Of a stretch of DNA of 64,000 bases, positions 9,053 through 17,657 are shown piece after piece. Under the pieces are notes generated by a model, which worked only from the letters and a program-made list of their open reading frames with translations, was not told the DNA's origin and searched no databases. This stretch comes from Paenibacillus sp. XY044. GTDB taxonomy: Bacteria; Bacillota; Bacilli; Paenibacillales; Paenibacillaceae. The first letter of the stretch is position 1. Each line of letters starts with the position of its first letter. The DNA is taken from the NCBI RefSeq assembly GCF_002257645.1, contig NZ_NQMO01000006.1, positions 124,001-188,000 of the forward strand. The letters run 5' to 3'. A program made the position numbers and the translations under genes.

Positions 9053-9796
9053 TCAGTCCATGCTTATAAGCTCTTCAAGCTGATTTCTGATGCGGCCACG
9101 GACGAGCCCGCCGTGGTAACAAATGACGCTCTCGATCCCGTAGTTTAGAAACCTTTGCAGCGAGCGTACCGCCCCAGCCATATCCGGCGTGGAAGGGCGG
9201 TGGGGTCCCATAAGCTTGCCGTTTATGCTAAACATTGAATCCCCGGCAATCAGCGTCTTACTCCGGTGCAGATACAAACTGAGGTGTCCCGGTGTATGTC
9301 CGGGTGTATAAATCACCTCGATTCCTCCGCAATAGGGTAGCACCTGCCCGTCTGCCAGCGTGCGATCGACCCTGCCTTTAGGCAGGTTGGCAATCAGGGA
9401 GGAGACAATCCGCCTGCGCTCCTCTTCCGGCAAGCCTTCCAGCTGCCAGGCCATATGCTCCATCGTGGCCTTCATCAGCGGGAGTTCCCCTTCGATATAG
9501 GGCTTCTCCAATGGATGGGCGTATACGTGAATGCCTGCGCCGGTTTCTTGCAGAATCTCCGGGAGGCTGCCGATATGATCAATATCCTGATGGGTCAGCA
9601 CGATCGCCCGCAGCCGTCCTACCGGAACGCCGAGCCGCACCATTTCGGTCCGGATTTGCCCCCATTGGCCGGGCGTCCCGGTATCCATCAGCACCGCGTC
9701 TTGTCCATCCCAAACGAGCGTCGGGTGTAACGTTTGGGGACTGCCAAATCCATCAATCTGTAGTTCCAGCATGCTTGCAACATGTTCAATGATCAA
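9053..9796 (-). CDS. Metallo-beta-lactamase-fold hydrolase
   Basis: The 247-residue protein has the MBL-fold zinc signature THQDIDH (residues 69-75), a downstream GHTPGHLSL histidine motif and an AGDSMF aspartate motif, in the usual order. No signal peptide is seen, so it is probably cytoplasmic. The fold covers glyoxalase II, lactonases, RNases and many uncharacterised enzymes; nothing in the sequence fixes the substrate. The start is TTG at 9796, chosen because a full AAGGAGG site lies seven bases upstream. The gene lies alone between the SLH gene (convergent) and the repeat protein gene. Confidence 0.85.
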   Translation of the reverse strand: MIIEHVASMLELQIDGFGSPQTLHPTLVWDGQDAVLMDTGTPGQWGQIRTEMVRLGVPVGRLRAIVLTHQDIDHIGSLPEILQETGAGIHVYAHPLEKPYIEGELPLMKATMEHMAWQLEGLPEEERRRIVSSLIANLPKGRVDRTLADGQVLPYCGGIEVIYTPGHTPGHLSLYLHRSKTLIAGDSMFSINGKLMGPHRPSTPDMAGAVRSLQRFLNYGIESVICYHGGLVRGRIRNQLEELISMD

Positions 9797-9941
9797 GGGA
9801 AAACCTCCTTATGATGGGTTATGAAGATGGGCCACGAGCGCCTCTATCAGGTAAACGATGCAAGCAGGCATAAGGATATGGGATGAGCAAGCCGACCGAG
9901 AAAATGTTTCGAACGAAGTCCCGTGAAATCCCCTGGAATGC

Positions 9942-9971
9942 AAACGGCGGCAGGCCCGTGGGCCTCCCGCC
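9942..9971 (-). terminator. Hairpin downstream of the 14-residue-repeat gene
   Basis: GGCGGCAGGCC (9946-9956) and GGCCTCCCGCC (9961-9971) form an 11-pair stem with one mismatch. In the minus direction it is followed by a short GTTTG, so it is a weak terminator candidate. Confidence 0.5.
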
Positions 9972-9986
9972 ATACTCGCATAAATA

Positions 9987-10955
9987 TTAGGATTTCTTCT
10001 TTTCGGGGCCTCCAAAGTTCAGACCGAGTTCGCCGTCATGGCTGCCGACATTGCCGCCGACTTTAAAGCTGACGCCTTTGCCGCCGCCAACCTGCGCACC
10101 GGCATGCGCCCCGAGACCGTGACCGCCGCCCACTTGGGCACCTGCGCTGAGGCCGGCTCCCTGCCCGCCGCCAACCTGGCTGTTTACAAAGGCGCCGACG
10201 CCGTGGTCTCCGCCAAGCTGGGCTTCCGTATTCATGCCGATCCCCTGCTTGATGCCGACATGTCCGTCGGCATGAACGCCCAGGCCGTACTTGCCGCCCA
10301 ATTGGGCGCCGGTATCGAAGCTGAAGCCGTGGCTGCCGCTTACTCCGGCTTCACCTTGCACACCAAGTCCGTAGGTTTCGCCGCCGACATGCGTGCCTGC
10401 CTGGGTGCTGACGCCTTTGCCGTCCATCTGGCCGCTGGCGTTAAGACCGACGCCGTGCTTTCCGCCGATCTCCATGGAGGTGTTCATCTGAACCCCTTTC
10501 GTAGATTCTGCCTTTTGCTCACCCTTTACGGCTTCGCTCTTCACGGCTTTTTCTTTCGCGGCCTTTTCCTTGACGGGTTCACTTTTTGTTGCTTCACTCT
10601 TCACGGGGGCTTCCTTTACGGCCTCAGGCTTAACTGCTGCATTCTCCGGATTTTCCGGCTCTGTTTTCTCAGTCAAAGGATTAATCTTGAATTTATAGCC
10701 TTTAGGCGTAGGCTCAACCCGGTTCCAGTCATAGGAAAACGGCTGCGGGGTGATAGGGGCAAACGGATAAGGATAGGAATTGAGTTGCCCGTTCGTGTCG
10801 TATGCGTAGTACGTGCGGTAGGGAACCGGATAAACGTACTGGGGCCACGTATAGGGAAGGGCGTATGGATAAGAGGATCGCTGGCTGTAAGCATAAGCAT
10901 ACGGGTCCACGCATGGCTGCCAGCACGGCCCGTACGGATGTCCATTCGTAATCAT
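9987..10955 (-). CDS. Tyr/Pro-rich protein with eleven 14-residue glycine repeats
   Basis: I do not recognise this 322-residue protein. It has three parts: a Tyr/Pro-rich head (residues 1-75, many PY pairs), a Lys/Glu/Ala/Val linker of degenerate VKSEAVKGE-like blocks (about 95-155), and a tail of about eleven 14-residue repeats close to GAQVGGGHGLGAHA. Glycines recur at fixed positions, which suggests a beta-roll or beta-solenoid. There is no signal peptide or membrane segment. The ATG at 10955 has a GGAGG site seven bases upstream. Composition recalls spore coat or exosporium structural proteins of Bacillales, but that is inference. A long antisense frame exists only because of the repeats. 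Confidence 0.75.
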   Translation of the reverse strand: MITNGHPYGPCWQPCVDPYAYAYSQRSSYPYALPYTWPQYVYPVPYRTYYAYDTNGQLNSYPYPFAPITPQPFSYDWNRVEPTPKGYKFKINPLTEKTEPENPENAAVKPEAVKEAPVKSEATKSEPVKEKAAKEKAVKSEAVKGEQKAESTKGVQMNTSMEIGGKHGVGLNASGQMDGKGVSTQAGTHVGGETYGLGVQGEAGVSGSHGFSFDTGAQLGGKYGLGVHADGHVGIKQGIGMNTEAQLGGDHGVGAFVNSQVGGGQGAGLSAGAQVGGGHGLGAHAGAQVGGGKGVSFKVGGNVGSHDGELGLNFGGPEKKKS

Positions 10956-11107
10956 GGGGAACCTCCATATTTGAATTTAATACTATAACCTATTCACATG
11001 GAGCCCGAGGTGACACCCGCCTATGGTTTGTTTCTTCGCATGAGAAGATGTATTTTTTCGGGGCTTCGCTAAAGAGCCTAGTGGCACGTCTCTCACGCCC
11101 CCTCATA

Positions 11108-11174
11108 TATGACGTTTGTCATACTCCCTACCTGATGTTCATGACTACTCGGTTACGATCTGGTTTCCTATACT
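11108..11174 (+). promoter_or_regulatory. Candidate DesR operator and des promoter
   Basis: A perfect inverted repeat TATGAC-gttt-GTCATA (11108-11123) is followed by a second half-site TCATGAC (11139-11145). A TATACT -10 lies at 11169-11174 with no good -35, as expected for an activator-dependent promoter. The two sites would sit at roughly -65 and -39 from the start of transcription, a spacing that fits DesR binding at the B. subtilis des promoter. Confidence 0.7.
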
Positions 11175-11239
11175 TAGGCTAGAAGACGTCCTCGGATGCC
11201 CCGAGTATGACTGCATGCTTCATTCAGGGAGGAAGACAG

Positions 11240-12298
11240 ATGAAAACACAAACCATGGTCACCAATCTAAAAAAAGAAATGGCCCCCTATGAAAAAAGCA
11301 ATACGAAATCGAGCATCATGCAGGTTGTGACAACCCTAGGACCTCTGTTACTGCTCTGGTACGCCGCATATTTAAGCTTATCCGTATCGTATTGGATAAC
11401 CCTTCCTATAGCCATTATTGCTTCCGGATTCGCCATTCGGACATTTATTATTTTTCATGACTGCTGTCACTATTCTTTCTTTCATAATCGGCGGGCGAAC
11501 GAAATCATCGGTATGATTACGGGGATTCTGACGCTTGTACCGTACCAGCAGTGGAAGAACGAGCACTCCATTCATCATGCCACGAGCAGCAACCTGGATA
11601 AACGGGGGGTCGGCGACATGTGGGTGATGACCGTGGATGAATATGCTGCGGCTTCATGGACGAGGCGGCTCGCTTACCGTTTCTATCGCCATCCGGTTGT
11701 CATGCTCGGACTTGGGCCGATCTTCGTGTTTGTTATATCATACCGTTTCAACCGTAAAGGGGCGAAGCGGAAAGAACGCATCAACACCCATGTGACGAAT
11801 GCAGCGATTGTCGGCTTGTATGCGGCGATGTGCTGGGCGGTAGGCTGGGAGGCGTTTCTAATGGTACAGCTTCCGATTTTATTCGTATCCGGGATGCTGG
11901 GCATTTGGTTGTTTTACGTGCAGCATCAGTTTGAAGATTCCTACTTTGAAAATGAAGACGAGTGGAGTTACGTAAAAGCTGCGGTGGAAGGAAGCTCGTA
12001 TTACAAGCTGCCCAAGGTGCTGCAGTGGATCACAGGCAATATCGGCTTCCATCATGTCCATCATTTGAGCCCGAAGGTGCCCAATTACAATTTGGAGAAG
12101 GCGCATAATTCGACGCCTCCGCTTCAGAAGGCTACGACGATTACGCTCGCTACGAGCTTGGCCTCTCTTAAGTTCCGGCTGTGGGACGAGAAGAATAAAA
12201 CATTTGTCAGCTTTAAGCAGATCAAACTTGGACGGCAGCAAACCAAACGCGGGGCTAAACCGATGAAAAGCAGCAGGGCGGGCATACAAGGGGAATAG
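11240..12298 (+). CDS. des: Membrane phospholipid acyl desaturase
   Basis: The 352-residue protein has the three histidine boxes of membrane fatty acid desaturases: HDCCH, HSIHH and HHVHH. Several hydrophobic segments surround them. It introduces cis double bonds into acyl chains of membrane lipids on cold shock; B. subtilis Des is a delta-5 desaturase of about the same length. The start is the ATG at 11240, seven bases after AGGGAGG; the longer frame from 11207 has no site. The gene is followed by desK and desR, the same order as in B. subtilis. A small hairpin (CGCCG-tcatc-CGGCG, 12299-12313) just after the stop may partly separate des from desKR. Confidence 0.95.
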   Translation: MKTQTMVTNLKKEMAPYEKSNTKSSIMQVVTTLGPLLLLWYAAYLSLSVSYWITLPIAIIASGFAIRTFIIFHDCCHYSFFHNRRANEIIGMITGILTLVPYQQWKNEHSIHHATSSNLDKRGVGDMWVMTVDEYAAASWTRRLAYRFYRHPVVMLGLGPIFVFVISYRFNRKGAKRKERINTHVTNAAIVGLYAAMCWAVGWEAFLMVQLPILFVSGMLGIWLFYVQHQFEDSYFENEDEWSYVKAAVEGSSYYKLPKVLQWITGNIGFHHVHHLSPKVPNYNLEKAHNSTPPLQKATTITLATSLASLKFRLWDEKNKTFVSFKQIKLGRQQTKRGAKPMKSSRAGIQGE

Positions 12299-12365
12299 CG
12301 CCGTCATCCGGCGTTTATGATAAACTACAAGGAATATATCGTTCGCACGTCGGGGAGGAACTGCC

Positions 12366-13508
12366 TTGCAGAAATGGTATCAAATTTTCCACAGGAGCAC
12401 AGGACTTAGTCCCTATGTGTGGGTCATCTTTTATATTGTCCCTTTTTACTTCATATTTCGTTCTTCGTCCACAGTTCATGTAGTGTTTGGCACCTTGATG
12501 ATTCTGGCGTTCTTCGGCTGCTATGTGTTGTCGTTTGTTTCCAAAGGCTGGTCATTATATTTCTGGACGTCCATTCAGATCCTGATTTCTCTAGCAATGA
12601 CCCTTATCTTCGGTTATGTCTATTTTGCACTGTTCGTTGCGTTCTTTATCGGAAATATTCATCACCGGGTTGGATTCGTAACGCTGTATACGATTCACCT
12701 CGTTACGACGATGGTCACAGTAAATTATGAATATGCGACACAGAATCCCGTCATGATTACACAGATTCCATTCGTCCTGATCAGTCTGATTGCGGTGATT
12801 CTGCTGCCTGTCACCACATACTATCGGAACAAGCGAGGGAAACTTGAGATACAGCTGGAGGATGCGAATAAGCGGATTTCCGAATTGGTGAAGCTGGAAG
12901 AACGCCAGAGGATTGCCCGCGATCTCCATGATACGCTGGGTCAGAAGCTGTCCTTGATCGGGCTGAAGAGTGATTTAGCCGGCAGATTAATCAGCACAAA
13001 CCCGGCTCAAGCGCGGTCCGAGATCAATGATGTGCGTCAAACGGCAAGAAATGCTTTGAAAGAAGTGCGGGACATGGTCACGCAGATGCGCGGCACGCGC
13101 CTCGAAGATGAGATGTTCCGCATCAAACAGATCCTTAAGGCGGCTGAGATTGAATTTGTAATGGCAGGAGACCCGATTCTTGGCAATACATCGCTTTTGG
13201 TTGAAAATGTACTGAGCATGTGTCTGAAAGAAGCGGTGACGAATGTAGTCAAACACAGCGGTGCCACCGTCTGTTCGATCGTCATCGAATCGTCTGCAAC
13301 CGAGTTGACGATGAAAGTCATCGACAACGGGATTGGAATCCACACGGACCCGGTCTTAGTCAGAGGAAGCGGTCTGCGCGGAATGAAAGAACGGCTGGAG
13401 TTCGTGAACGGCAGTATGGAAATCGCCGCGGGCATCGATCCGGGCACGAAGGTGATCATTAAAGTGCCGAATGCCGTTAAACACCCGGATAAGGAGGTGG
13501 TCATATGA
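12366..13508 (+). CDS. desK: Thermosensor histidine kinase DesK
   Basis: The 380-residue protein has about five transmembrane segments in residues 15-160, a linker, then a HisKA_3-type dimerisation domain with RIARDLHDTLGQ, in which the phospho-accepting His falls at residue 188, the same number as in B. subtilis DesK. A HATPase domain follows with NVVKHSGA (N box) and DNGIGI (G1 box). DesK senses membrane thickness and fluidity and phosphorylates DesR in the cold. The start is TTG at 12366, with GGGGAGG eight bases before it. Its 3' end overlaps desR by four bases. Confidence 0.93.
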   Translation: MQKWYQIFHRSTGLSPYVWVIFYIVPFYFIFRSSSTVHVVFGTLMILAFFGCYVLSFVSKGWSLYFWTSIQILISLAMTLIFGYVYFALFVAFFIGNIHHRVGFVTLYTIHLVTTMVTVNYEYATQNPVMITQIPFVLISLIAVILLPVTTYYRNKRGKLEIQLEDANKRISELVKLEERQRIARDLHDTLGQKLSLIGLKSDLAGRLISTNPAQARSEINDVRQTARNALKEVRDMVTQMRGTRLEDEMFRIKQILKAAEIEFVMAGDPILGNTSLLVENVLSMCLKEAVTNVVKHSGATVCSIVIESSATELTMKVIDNGIGIHTDPVLVRGSGLRGMKERLEFVNGSMEIAAGIDPGTKVIIKVPNAVKHPDKEVVI

Positions 13509-14104
13509 TCCGAATCGTTATTGCCGAGGATCAGCGGATGGTGCGGGGTGCGCTTGCATCGCTGATTAATTTGGAACAGGATATGCAGGTTGTAGGCCAA
13601 GCGAGCAACGGCGAGGATGCCGTCAAGCTGGTTCAACAGCTGAAGCCGGATATATGTATCATGGATATTGAAATGCCGGGGAAGAGCGGATTGGAAGCGG
13701 CCGAAGAACTCAAAGGAAGCGGCTGCAAAGTGATGATTTTGACGACCTTTGCACGGTTTGGTTATTTCGAGCGGGCGATTAAGGCCGGGGCATATGGATA
13801 CTTGTTAAAGGACAGCCCCAGTGAAGAATTAGCAAGTTCCATCCGGAGTGTCATGGCGGGCAGACGGATTTATGCGACAGAGCTCGTGGACGATGCTTCC
13901 GGACAGGAGAATCCGCTTACTCCTAGGGAAAAGGACGTACTCGGACTGATCGCGGATGGGAAAAACACGAGGGAAATTTCCAATCAATTGGATATCACGC
14001 AAGGAACGGTCCGGAACTACATTTCCGTCATTCTTGATAAGCTTCAAGTCACGAATCGGGTGGAAGCCATTACGCGGTTCAAAGAGAAGGGCTGGTTCAA
14101 ATAA
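13505..14104 (+). CDS. desR: Response regulator DesR
   Basis: A NarL/FixJ-type regulator of 199 residues: receiver domain with phospho-acceptor Asp54 (CIMDIEMPG), then a LuxR-type helix-turn-helix (LTPREKDVLGLIADGKNTRE). Asp54 is the same position as in B. subtilis DesR. When phosphorylated by DesK it activates des. The gene overlaps desK (ATGA), showing translational coupling. The inverted repeat at 11108-11145 is its likely target. Position upstream of an unrelated two-component system on the other strand is not informative. Confidence 0.93.
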   Translation: MIRIVIAEDQRMVRGALASLINLEQDMQVVGQASNGEDAVKLVQQLKPDICIMDIEMPGKSGLEAAEELKGSGCKVMILTTFARFGYFERAIKAGAYGYLLKDSPSEELASSIRSVMAGRRIYATELVDDASGQENPLTPREKDVLGLIADGKNTREISNQLDITQGTVRNYISVILDKLQVTNRVEAITRFKEKGWFK

Positions 14105-14116
14105 TACGATCCTGAC

Positions 14117-14181
14117 AGCCCCTTAGAATGGACTTGGGATGAACCTTATGGTTTACCGGGTCCGATTCCGGGGGCTTTTTG
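14117..14181 (+). terminator. Probable terminator of the desKR transcript
   Basis: AGCCCC (14117-14122) can pair with GGGGCT (14170-14175) followed by TTTTTG; the loop is long and partly structured. This is a moderate candidate only. Confidence 0.4.
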
Positions 14182-14302
14182 TATTGGAAGCTGTGTCCAT
14201 TTGGAGCACCCGGGATCGCTTTTTTTTACAAGTTAATTTGCACTTCTGACGATATTTTGAAAATGGCAGCTCAGCCCCATCCCGATGGGACTAGGTTTTA
14301 CC

Positions 14303-15670
14303 CTACCTGCCCGCAGCGGCCGGGAAGCTCAGCGAGATGACGGCTCCGCCTTCCTGCCGGTTGCCTGCGGCAATGGACCCGCCGCACCGCTCCACGATCG
14401 CCCGGGAGATCGCCAGCCCCAAGCCGGATTCTCCGTCCTTGCCCTTCACGAACCGGTGGAAGAGGAAGGGGAGGAGCTCATCCGGTATGCCAGGCCCGTC
14501 GTCGCTGACGGTCATTTCGATCTGACCCTCCACGAACCTGGCGTGTACATCTATTTGCTCAACGGCATAGCGGGCTGCGTTGGACATGACGTTAAGCAGC
14601 GCCTGAAGCAGCTTGTCCCGGTCGGCAACGACTCCAAACGGTCCGGACGGCGGATCGTAATCGATCCGCAGCCGGATCCCCTTCTTGACCAGCAGGGGAT
14701 TCATTCGTTCCGAAGCCTCGGTGATCAGCTCCCGCAGAGACAAGGCGTTCTTACGGAATACGTCTTCCTCGCTGTCCAGCTTTGCGAGCAGGGTCATCTC
14801 CGTCACCAGCTTCTTGAGCCTGCCGCTTTCGCTGATAATGATTTCGAGGCCTTTTTGGATACGTTCGCCCTCAAATACCCCGTCACGAATACCTTCCGCA
14901 TAACCCGCGATGGACATCAGCGGGGTTTTCAGCTCATGCGACGCGTTTTGGAAAAACTGCTTCTGTACATGGTTAAACCGGTCCAACTCCCCGGCCATGT
15001 CATACACGGACTCCGCTACGGAGCCGATCTCTCCGCCGGCTCGGATATAGCGGACCTCGGAGAACCGGCGCTCCTTGACCTTAACCAGCTCTTCCTGCAG
15101 GCTCATGAGCGGCCGGATCAGCTTTTTCGTGATAAACAGGCTGAATGCGACCATGAACGCGCCCCCGACGCCGAAAATGATCAGCAGCCGTTTCAGCAGC
15201 GCCTGTTCAATCGTTTTGACCCGGCTTACCGGCGTAAGCAGGGTGAGCGTCCCTTGGGGCATGATGCTAACGGACGTGATAAACCTTTTGTCCGTCCCGT
15301 CTATGATGCCCTTAAAGACCTGCTCGCCGGGCACGCCCTTCACGGCTTCGGCGATCTTCGTGGCGGGGTTTGGAGCGGTCACGGGTACGCTTTTCCCCTG
15401 GATATCCGTAAAAATGGCCGTAACTCCGCTGGTGTCCGCCATTTTAACCGGCAAGGCAGGCACCGTTGTGGACGACCAATCCGTGGCAACGGTTTGAATC
15501 GTGTCGACCCGCAGTTTGGCTGACATGACGGCTCCCATGGCCTTCAGGTCTTCCTTCTGGGAGCCGATCAGATGGTCCAGCAGGACAAAATGGATCACCA
15601 CCGCCGTAACGGACAGGACCAGCATGAGAGCAATCCCGAAGGCTAAATTAATCTGATGCACGAGCTTCAT
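14303..15670 (-). CDS. Sensor histidine kinase, OmpR-partner type
   Basis: The protein (about 455 residues) has an N-terminal membrane segment, an extracytoplasmic domain of about 130 residues, a second membrane segment, a HAMP linker, a HisKA domain with ASHELKTPLMSIAGY and a HATPase domain with SNAARYA, DDGPGIP and GLGLAI. It is the membrane sensor for the upstream response regulator. I chose the ATG at 15670, which follows AAGGAGG; the ATG at 15691 is part of that site. The start overlaps the regulator gene by 23 bases. The signal is unknown. The divergent secreted protein gene at 16551 is a possible target or input. Confidence 0.88.
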   Translation of the reverse strand: MKLVHQINLAFGIALMLVLSVTAVVIHFVLLDHLIGSQKEDLKAMGAVMSAKLRVDTIQTVATDWSSTTVPALPVKMADTSGVTAIFTDIQGKSVPVTAPNPATKIAEAVKGVPGEQVFKGIIDGTDKRFITSVSIMPQGTLTLLTPVSRVKTIEQALLKRLLIIFGVGGAFMVAFSLFITKKLIRPLMSLQEELVKVKERRFSEVRYIRAGGEIGSVAESVYDMAGELDRFNHVQKQFFQNASHELKTPLMSIAGYAEGIRDGVFEGERIQKGLEIIISESGRLKKLVTEMTLLAKLDSEEDVFRKNALSLRELITEASERMNPLLVKKGIRLRIDYDPPSGPFGVVADRDKLLQALLNVMSNAARYAVEQIDVHARFVEGQIEMTVSDDGPGIPDELLPFLFHRFVKGKDGESGLGLAISRAIVERCGGSIAAGNRQEGGAVISLSFPAAAGR

Positions 15671-16385
15671 CGTGAACGTCGCCTCCTTCATTTCTTAGCC
15701 GGTAGCCATGTCCCCAAATGGCTTCGATCGGTACATGCTCCAGCTTTTTTCGCATCCGTTTGATCAAATGATCGACCGCCCGGTCGCTGCCGAAATAGTC
15801 GTCGCCCCAGACCCGGGTCAGCAGCTCGTCCCGCGTGAAGGCGCGGTTCGGATGTTCGGCAAACACCTGAAGCATCGCAAACTCCTTGCTGGTCAGGTCG
15901 ACTTCCTCCCCCTGCCAGAATACGCGTCGTTCGTCCGGGATCAGCTGCAGGTCTCCCATTTCGATCCGGGCCGGATGGGACGGGCCTGCTGCGGCATCGC
16001 CGGTTCCGCTCAGTTTATACCAGCGCTGAAGCTGCCGCTTGATGCGGGCGACGAGCTCGCGGGGGCTGAACGGCTTGACGAGGTAATCGTCACTACCCAG
16101 CTCCAAACCCAGAATTTTATCGACCTCATTGTCCTTGGCCGAAATCATAATGATCGGTACTTCCGCCTCCTGCCGGATTCGCCGGCAAAATTCGTAACCG
16201 TCCATGCCCGGAAGCATAATATCCAGGACCCACATGTCCGGTGGTGCCGTCCGCCACAGATTCCAGGCTTCCTCCGCGCTGCCGAGCCCGACCGTGCGGT
16301 AGTTTTCCTTTTGTAAATAAGCCTCGACGAGATCCCTTATATGTTCATCATCATCGACCACGGCGATGACATAACTGTTGTTCAT
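15648..16385 (-). CDS. OmpR/PhoB-type response regulator
   Basis: The 245-residue protein has a receiver domain with acidic pocket DDD (residues 11-13), phospho-acceptor Asp55 (VLDIMLPG) and conserved Lys in LVKPFSPREL. It ends in a winged helix with LTSKEFAML and DRAVDHLIKRMRKKLE. It is the first gene of a two-gene operon with the sensor kinase. It faces the gene at 16551 across 165 bases, so it may control that gene. The specific regulon is not readable from the sequence. Confidence 0.9.
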   Translation of the reverse strand: MNNSYVIAVVDDDEHIRDLVEAYLQKENYRTVGLGSAEEAWNLWRTAPPDMWVLDIMLPGMDGYEFCRRIRQEAEVPIIMISAKDNEVDKILGLELGSDDYLVKPFSPRELVARIKRQLQRWYKLSGTGDAAAGPSHPARIEMGDLQLIPDERRVFWQGEEVDLTSKEFAMLQVFAEHPNRAFTRDELLTRVWGDDYFGSDRAVDHLIKRMRKKLEHVPIEAIWGHGYRLRNEGGDVHDEARASD

Positions 16386-16550
16386 CCCATGTACCTCCCG
16401 GATTGGAAATTCATCTCCAGTATATCAAGCGGGTGCCTGCCTATGGAATTCTGCCATTGTTTTTCCATAATTTCACCGGCGGGTTGCCACAATCGTTCCG
16501 TAGACTGGGACATGTAACACCATATCCAATATAAAAGGAGTGCTGAATCA

Positions 16551-17417
16551 ATGATTCGAACCGCATGGTTTAAAAAGACGGTCGCCTCTGCGCTGCTCAT
16601 GTCAGCAGTTGCGGCCCCGGCCGTAACGAATGCAGACGCGAGTGAACAGCCCCAAGTTCCTTCCGACGTTCCAACCAAGGTGGCTGCGATGCCGGCAATC
16701 AAGGCAGCGGTCGTTACATCGGCCATGGCAGATCCGCTCGAGCTGGCCCAAAAATATGCACCGGACACCGTTGAGGACTGGAAGCAGACATTGGAGCAAT
16801 TCAAAAAGGTTGCGGGAGAGGGTCCGCGTTTCTTCAGCGTGATCAAGACGGTCCCGGCGGATGCCGCCACGAAAGTAAATACGGGTGAGTTTTCTTCTGT
16901 TTCTGAGACGATTCAGCCGGTAGCGGGGATTTCGGGGGAGAACGTCCGGATCGAAATCCTGGACAAGTTGAAGGACAAGGCGGCCGAGGTGCTGGGTCAG
17001 GCCAAGGATCTGGAGAAAGCCGCGGTGCTGGGCCAGATCAAAGAACTGGACAAAGCTGAGGTATTGGGCCAGATCAAGGAGCTGGTAAAATCCGAAGCGA
17101 CGGACCAAGCCAAACCTGTGGATGAGGCCAAGGCGCTCGGACCTGCCAAGATCATCATCTCCAAGCTGGAGGATTTGAAGAATGAAGTTGGCAAGACGGA
17201 TTCTGCATCGGCAGCCGATCCGGAGCATCCAAAGGCATTGAGCATCGCGATCAGTAAGGAAGCAAGCGAGTCCGCTATTGCCTTTATGAAGGCCCACATC
17301 GCTTTGCATGAAGCAGTGGAATCCAAGGACGAAGCAGCCATCAAGGACGCACTCGCCAAGCTGCTCGTTCAATACAAGGCACAGATCAAGGAGCTTGAAG
17401 AGGCGGCTAAATCTTAA
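16551..17417 (+). CDS. Secreted protein with 12-residue helical repeats
   Basis: I do not recognise this 288-residue protein. It has a clear signal peptide (residues 1-28, positive start, hydrophobic core, NADA cleavage region). From about residue 140 to 200 it contains 12-residue repeats close to KAEVLGQIKELV, three nearly identical and two decayed, which would form amphipathic helices. The C-terminal 60 residues are Lys/Glu/Ala-rich and also likely helical. An AAAGGAG site lies ten bases before the ATG. It is divergent from the two-component system at 14303-16385, so it could be a target or a periplasm-like modulator of the sensor; this is inference from position. Confidence 0.75.
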   Translation: MIRTAWFKKTVASALLMSAVAAPAVTNADASEQPQVPSDVPTKVAAMPAIKAAVVTSAMADPLELAQKYAPDTVEDWKQTLEQFKKVAGEGPRFFSVIKTVPADAATKVNTGEFSSVSETIQPVAGISGENVRIEILDKLKDKAAEVLGQAKDLEKAAVLGQIKELDKAEVLGQIKELVKSEATDQAKPVDEAKALGPAKIIISKLEDLKNEVGKTDSASAADPEHPKALSIAISKEASESAIAFMKAHIALHEAVESKDEAAIKDALAKLLVQYKAQIKELEEAAKS

Positions 17418-17468
17418 TCGTGCCATTGACCGGTCGGTCCATATAGACACATACAGGAGATATGAAGG

Positions 17469-17506
17469 CAGTCCCTGATTCAGCCTCGGCTGGACAGGGG
17501 CTGTTT
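17469..17506 (+). terminator. Terminator after the secreted repeat protein gene
   Basis: CAGTCCCTG (17469-17477) pairs with CAGGGGCTG (17495-17503) with one G-T pair; an inner CAGCC/GGCTG extends it, and TTT follows. Confidence 0.65.
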
Positions 17507-17657
17507 GCTTGCGCAAAAAATTTTGCATCTCCCTTTCAAGATTTAGTATGCTAAAGACAGCAAACAACGATCGTCGTTGAACATGTCACGGAAACGGCCG
17601 GGCTTAAGCAATGGTCCGGTTGCAGTGCGATAGTTGGAAAGGAGTCGGTCCGGACGA

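Noticed and set aside
10038..10988. Long plus-strand frame opposite the 14-residue-repeat gene
   Set aside because: It is a mirror of the repeats on the other strand; it has no ribosome site, and its Ala/Asp pattern is the antisense of the glycine repeats.
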